NCBI RefSeq assembly: GCF_011617245.1
Contig: NZ_CP050152.1
Span: 4,020,503 to 4,084,502, forward strand
Origin: Brevibacterium atlanticum
Lineage (GTDB): Bacteria > Actinomycetota > Actinomycetes > Actinomycetales > Brevibacteriaceae
Reading direction: 5' to 3'
DNA: 64,000 nucleotides
Shown here: positions 62,349-64,000 of the stretch, one piece after another
How the letters are laid out: every line of letters starts with the position of its first letter
Position numbering within the stretch: the first letter of the stretch is position 1
Made by a program: the position numbers and the translations under genes
The notes under the pieces: generated by a model
The model's input: the letters and a program-made list of their open reading frames with translations, nothing else
Told to the model about the DNA's origin: nothing
The model's database searches: none

Positions 62349-63149
62349 ATGCCCACAGAATCGCAGTATCTGACGACCCAGTCCGCCGATGGAACAGAGA
62401 TCGGCTATTACGTGCAAGGACAAGGTCCAGCTCTGGTCATCACTCATGGATCGGTCGGCACGGCCGAAGACTGGAGAGGTACGACCGCTGCACTGGAGAA
62501 TGATTTCACCTGCTACGTCTACGATCGGCGCGGCCGGGCTCACAGTGGAGACGGAAACAGCTATTCGATGGAGTCGGAAATCGCCGATATCGCCGCACTG
62601 ATGAACATCGCCGGGCCTGGAGCCAGTCTCCTCGGGCATTCCTACGGCGGGCTCTGCGTGCTCGAATACGCTCAGCGCCATACGATTCCGGGCACGCTTT
62701 TCCTCTTCGAGCCCCCATTGCCCATGCACGGACCAGTGGCTGGTCCGCGTCTCGAGGACTACCGCGATGCCATCGCTGCTGGTGACAACGAAAAAGCCAT
62801 CGAAATCGCACTCGTCAACTTCGTCGAGTTGCCTGCAGAGGCGATCCCTCATGTTCGTTCGACTCCGTTGTGGGAGTCAATCGTCCCCTTGGCTCCGACC
62901 TGGACGCGTGAGCTCGAGCAGATCGACGCGCTCGGCGCGAATACCGATCGATTCTCCGCTCTCTCCGGCCGGCCGACTCACGTCATCGCCGGAACCAGCA
63001 CAACCGGATTTCTCCTGGAATCTGCCCACCTGCTCAACCGCGTGATCGTTGATTCGACCATCACCGAGCTACCCGGCCTCGACCACTTCGCACATATCGT
63101 CGATCCACAAGCCTTCGCCCAAGCTGTGCGTCAGGGTCACAAGGGCTGA
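62349..63149 (+). CDS. Alpha/beta hydrolase
   Basis: A 266-residue alpha/beta-hydrolase-fold enzyme: oxyanion HGSVG near residue 37, nucleophile elbow LLGHSYGGLC (Ser near 97), and the C-terminal histidine in LPGLDHFAHI. It probably hydrolyses an ester or similar bond; substrate unknown. The ATG has AAAGGAG upstream. Its base composition is somewhat less GC-rich than that of its neighbours and it directly follows an insertion sequence, which may indicate recent acquisition. Confidence 0.87.
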   Translation: MPTESQYLTTQSADGTEIGYYVQGQGPALVITHGSVGTAEDWRGTTAALENDFTCYVYDRRGRAHSGDGNSYSMESEIADIAALMNIAGPGASLLGHSYGGLCVLEYAQRHTIPGTLFLFEPPLPMHGPVAGPRLEDYRDAIAAGDNEKAIEIALVNFVELPAEAIPHVRSTPLWESIVPLAPTWTRELEQIDALGANTDRFSALSGRPTHVIAGTSTTGFLLESAHLLNRVIVDSTITELPGLDHFAHIVDPQAFAQAVRQGHKG

Positions 63150-63168
63150 GGTAGGGCGTTCAGCACAG

Positions 63169-63202
63169 AAGAGTGGGGGTGCCGGTCGGCACCCCCACTC
63201 TT
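63169..63202. terminator. Strong hairpin terminator between convergent genes
   Basis: A 15-bp perfect stem (AAGAGTGGGGGTGCC and complement) with a 4-base GGTC loop, followed on the plus strand by a T and preceded by A residues for the other strand. It ends both the hydrolase and the maleylpyruvate isomerase transcripts. Confidence 0.8.
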
Positions 63203-63212
63203 TGCATTCACG

Positions 63213-63944
63213 TCACAGCCATCGTGGAGCCAGCACATCAGCGCCGACATCCAGACCAGAGGGACTCCGACCAGACGCCCACCCGAGGACAGACGCGAGA
63301 TCACCCCGCACCTCGGGAACGTCGGCCCTCCACGGTCCGGAAGAAACCTCGGGCGCATCGGTCACGGAGATCGACACCTGTTCGGCCTCACCCTTCTTCT
63401 TCCAATGACCGAGTATGTCGGCGAGGAGTCGCACTGCGACATCCCTCGGAATATCGGCTAGTCGACCACCATTGTCGAGGTCGATTGCGTGTAACCAGAC
63501 CTCTCGGGTGCGCATCCACAGCGTCTCCGACATCGGGACCTCGCGCCCCTGCGCCGTGCGCACAAGAGAAGACCACGCCTCATCCGAAGAGTCCCGCCAC
63601 TCCACATCGAGACTGATCGCTGCATGATCATGCAGATGGCGCAGCGCGCGAACCGGCAAGGTCGACCCGAAGTCGATCTCGGCATCCCGAGCCTCGCTCG
63701 ATTCGTACATCGGTGTTTCGGTCCCGGTGTTAGCCCACTGCACCAACCTGGTCAGCGCGCGGGCGTTATAGCCGACGTGCGCGACAAGATGCCTCCGCGT
63801 CCAACCCGGGAGCAGAGTGGGAGCGTCGAAGTCCGCATCCGAGAGCTCATTGACCTTACGAGAGAAGAACGCGGTTCCCCGCCGTACAGTCAGGAGACCA
63901 TCCTTCACCGCGGGATCGGTCGTCAGGTCGTGTCGGGCGACCAC
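63213..63944 (-). CDS. Maleylpyruvate isomerase family protein (mycothiol-dependent type)
   Basis: A 243-residue protein. The DinB-like metal-binding N-terminal domain has LLPGWTRRHLVAHVGYNARAL, with further histidines in HLHDHAAISLD and EVWLHAIDLD, plus a C-terminal domain ending GADVLAPRWL. It isomerises maleylpyruvate to fumarylpyruvate in the gentisate pathway, using mycothiol. The GTG start is 3 bases after the stop of a fumarylacetoacetate-hydrolase-like gene, a normal gentisate operon arrangement. Confidence 0.88.
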   Translation of the reverse strand: MVARHDLTTDPAVKDGLLTVRRGTAFFSRKVNELSDADFDAPTLLPGWTRRHLVAHVGYNARALTRLVQWANTGTETPMYESSEARDAEIDFGSTLPVRALRHLHDHAAISLDVEWRDSSDEAWSSLVRTAQGREVPMSETLWMRTREVWLHAIDLDNGGRLADIPRDVAVRLLADILGHWKKKGEAEQVSISVTDAPEVSSGPWRADVPEVRGDLASVLGWASGRSPSGLDVGADVLAPRWL

Positions 63945-63947
63945 GGT

Positions 63948-64000
63948 TCACACCGCCTCGACGATGGTGTTTCGGACCTCGCCGATTCCGGAGATCTCCA
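63948..64000 (-). CDS. Fumarylacetoacetate hydrolase family protein, C-terminal end (truncated by window)
   Basis: The last 17 codons before TGA read EISGIGEVRNTIVEAV. This resembles the ending of FAH-family enzymes (GIG-x-x-RN motif) such as fumarylpyruvate hydrolase. It lies directly upstream of the maleylpyruvate isomerase gene with a 3-base gap. The rest of the gene is beyond the window edge, so the family call rests on a short stretch plus context. Confidence 0.6.
   Translation of the reverse strand, partial: EISGIGEVRNTIVEAV

Noticed and set aside
1-64000. CRISPR arrays, prophage structural genes, rRNA genes
   Set aside because: No regularly spaced direct repeats, phage-type proteins or rRNA-like sequence were recognised.

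Overview
The window is high-GC, densely coded chromosomal DNA. The actinobacterial signs are a mycothiol-dependent-type maleylpyruvate isomerase, an IdeR/DtxR-like iron box, many GTG starts and an LPxTG surface protein. The mix of MHS-family transporters, quaternary-amine demethylation genes and selenocysteine genes would fit a Brevibacterium-like or related member of the Micrococcales, but the genus is an inference. Most genes are ordinary accessory metabolism and transport with local regulators. There is one insertion sequence and no prophage or CRISPR array.

Layout. 1-2400: the end of an HMG-CoA-lyase-family gene and a TctA-type transporter pair. 2554-4006: a TauE/SafE exporter and an Rrf2-type regulator. 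4073-8604: a LysR regulator divergent from an Orn/Lys/Arg-decarboxylase-like PLP enzyme, then an MHS transporter. 8778-22233: a quaternary-amine (betaine) catabolic island made of a GntR regulator, an Old-Yellow-type demethylase, a five-gene peptide/opine-type ABC transporter, a Rieske monooxygenase with its reductase, a LysR regulator and an APC permease. 22255-26655: two divergent proline/glutamine-rich membrane proteins of unknown function. 26709-30332: D-serine dehydratase, a siderophore-binding lipoprotein and a siderophore-interacting reductase around an IdeR box. 30355-35148: a DMT exporter with a LysR regulator, and a GlcD-type oxidase with an ACS-type transporter. 35357-36675: two copies of a 68-bp palindromic repeat around a DUF2332 gene. 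36684-43855: a luciferase-like monooxygenase, a PucR-like regulator and a divergent transporter / ThDP enzyme / M20 amidohydrolase operon. 43937-48093: a GyrI-like protein, three secreted cell-wall-hydrolase-type proteins and a nucleotidyltransferase. 48103-49479: an aldehyde dehydrogenase. 49703-60593: the selenocysteine genes (tRNA-Sec, selA and selB on the minus strand, selD on the plus strand 6 kb away) enclosing an SGNH hydrolase, a second siderophore-interacting protein and a giant sortase-anchored glycosidase/phosphoesterase. 60615-62078: an IS110-family element. 62349-64000: an alpha/beta hydrolase and the end of a gentisate-type ring-cleavage operon (maleylpyruvate isomerase and the tail of a fumarylpyruvate hydrolase).

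How the genes work together. In the betaine island the ABC transporter (and perhaps the APC or MHS carrier) would import the substrate. The Rieske oxygenase with its flavin/2Fe-2S reductase would remove the first N-methyl group, and the OYE-type flavoprotein the next. The substrate (glycine betaine, proline betaine, carnitine or another) cannot be decided from sequence alone. The four selenocysteine genes form a complete Sec insertion set, but I see no selenoprotein in the window. The most unusual observations are the OYE protein's missing iron-sulfur ligand, the IS110 element bracketed by perfect 27-bp inverted repeats with a long non-coding end, and the paired palindromic repeats.
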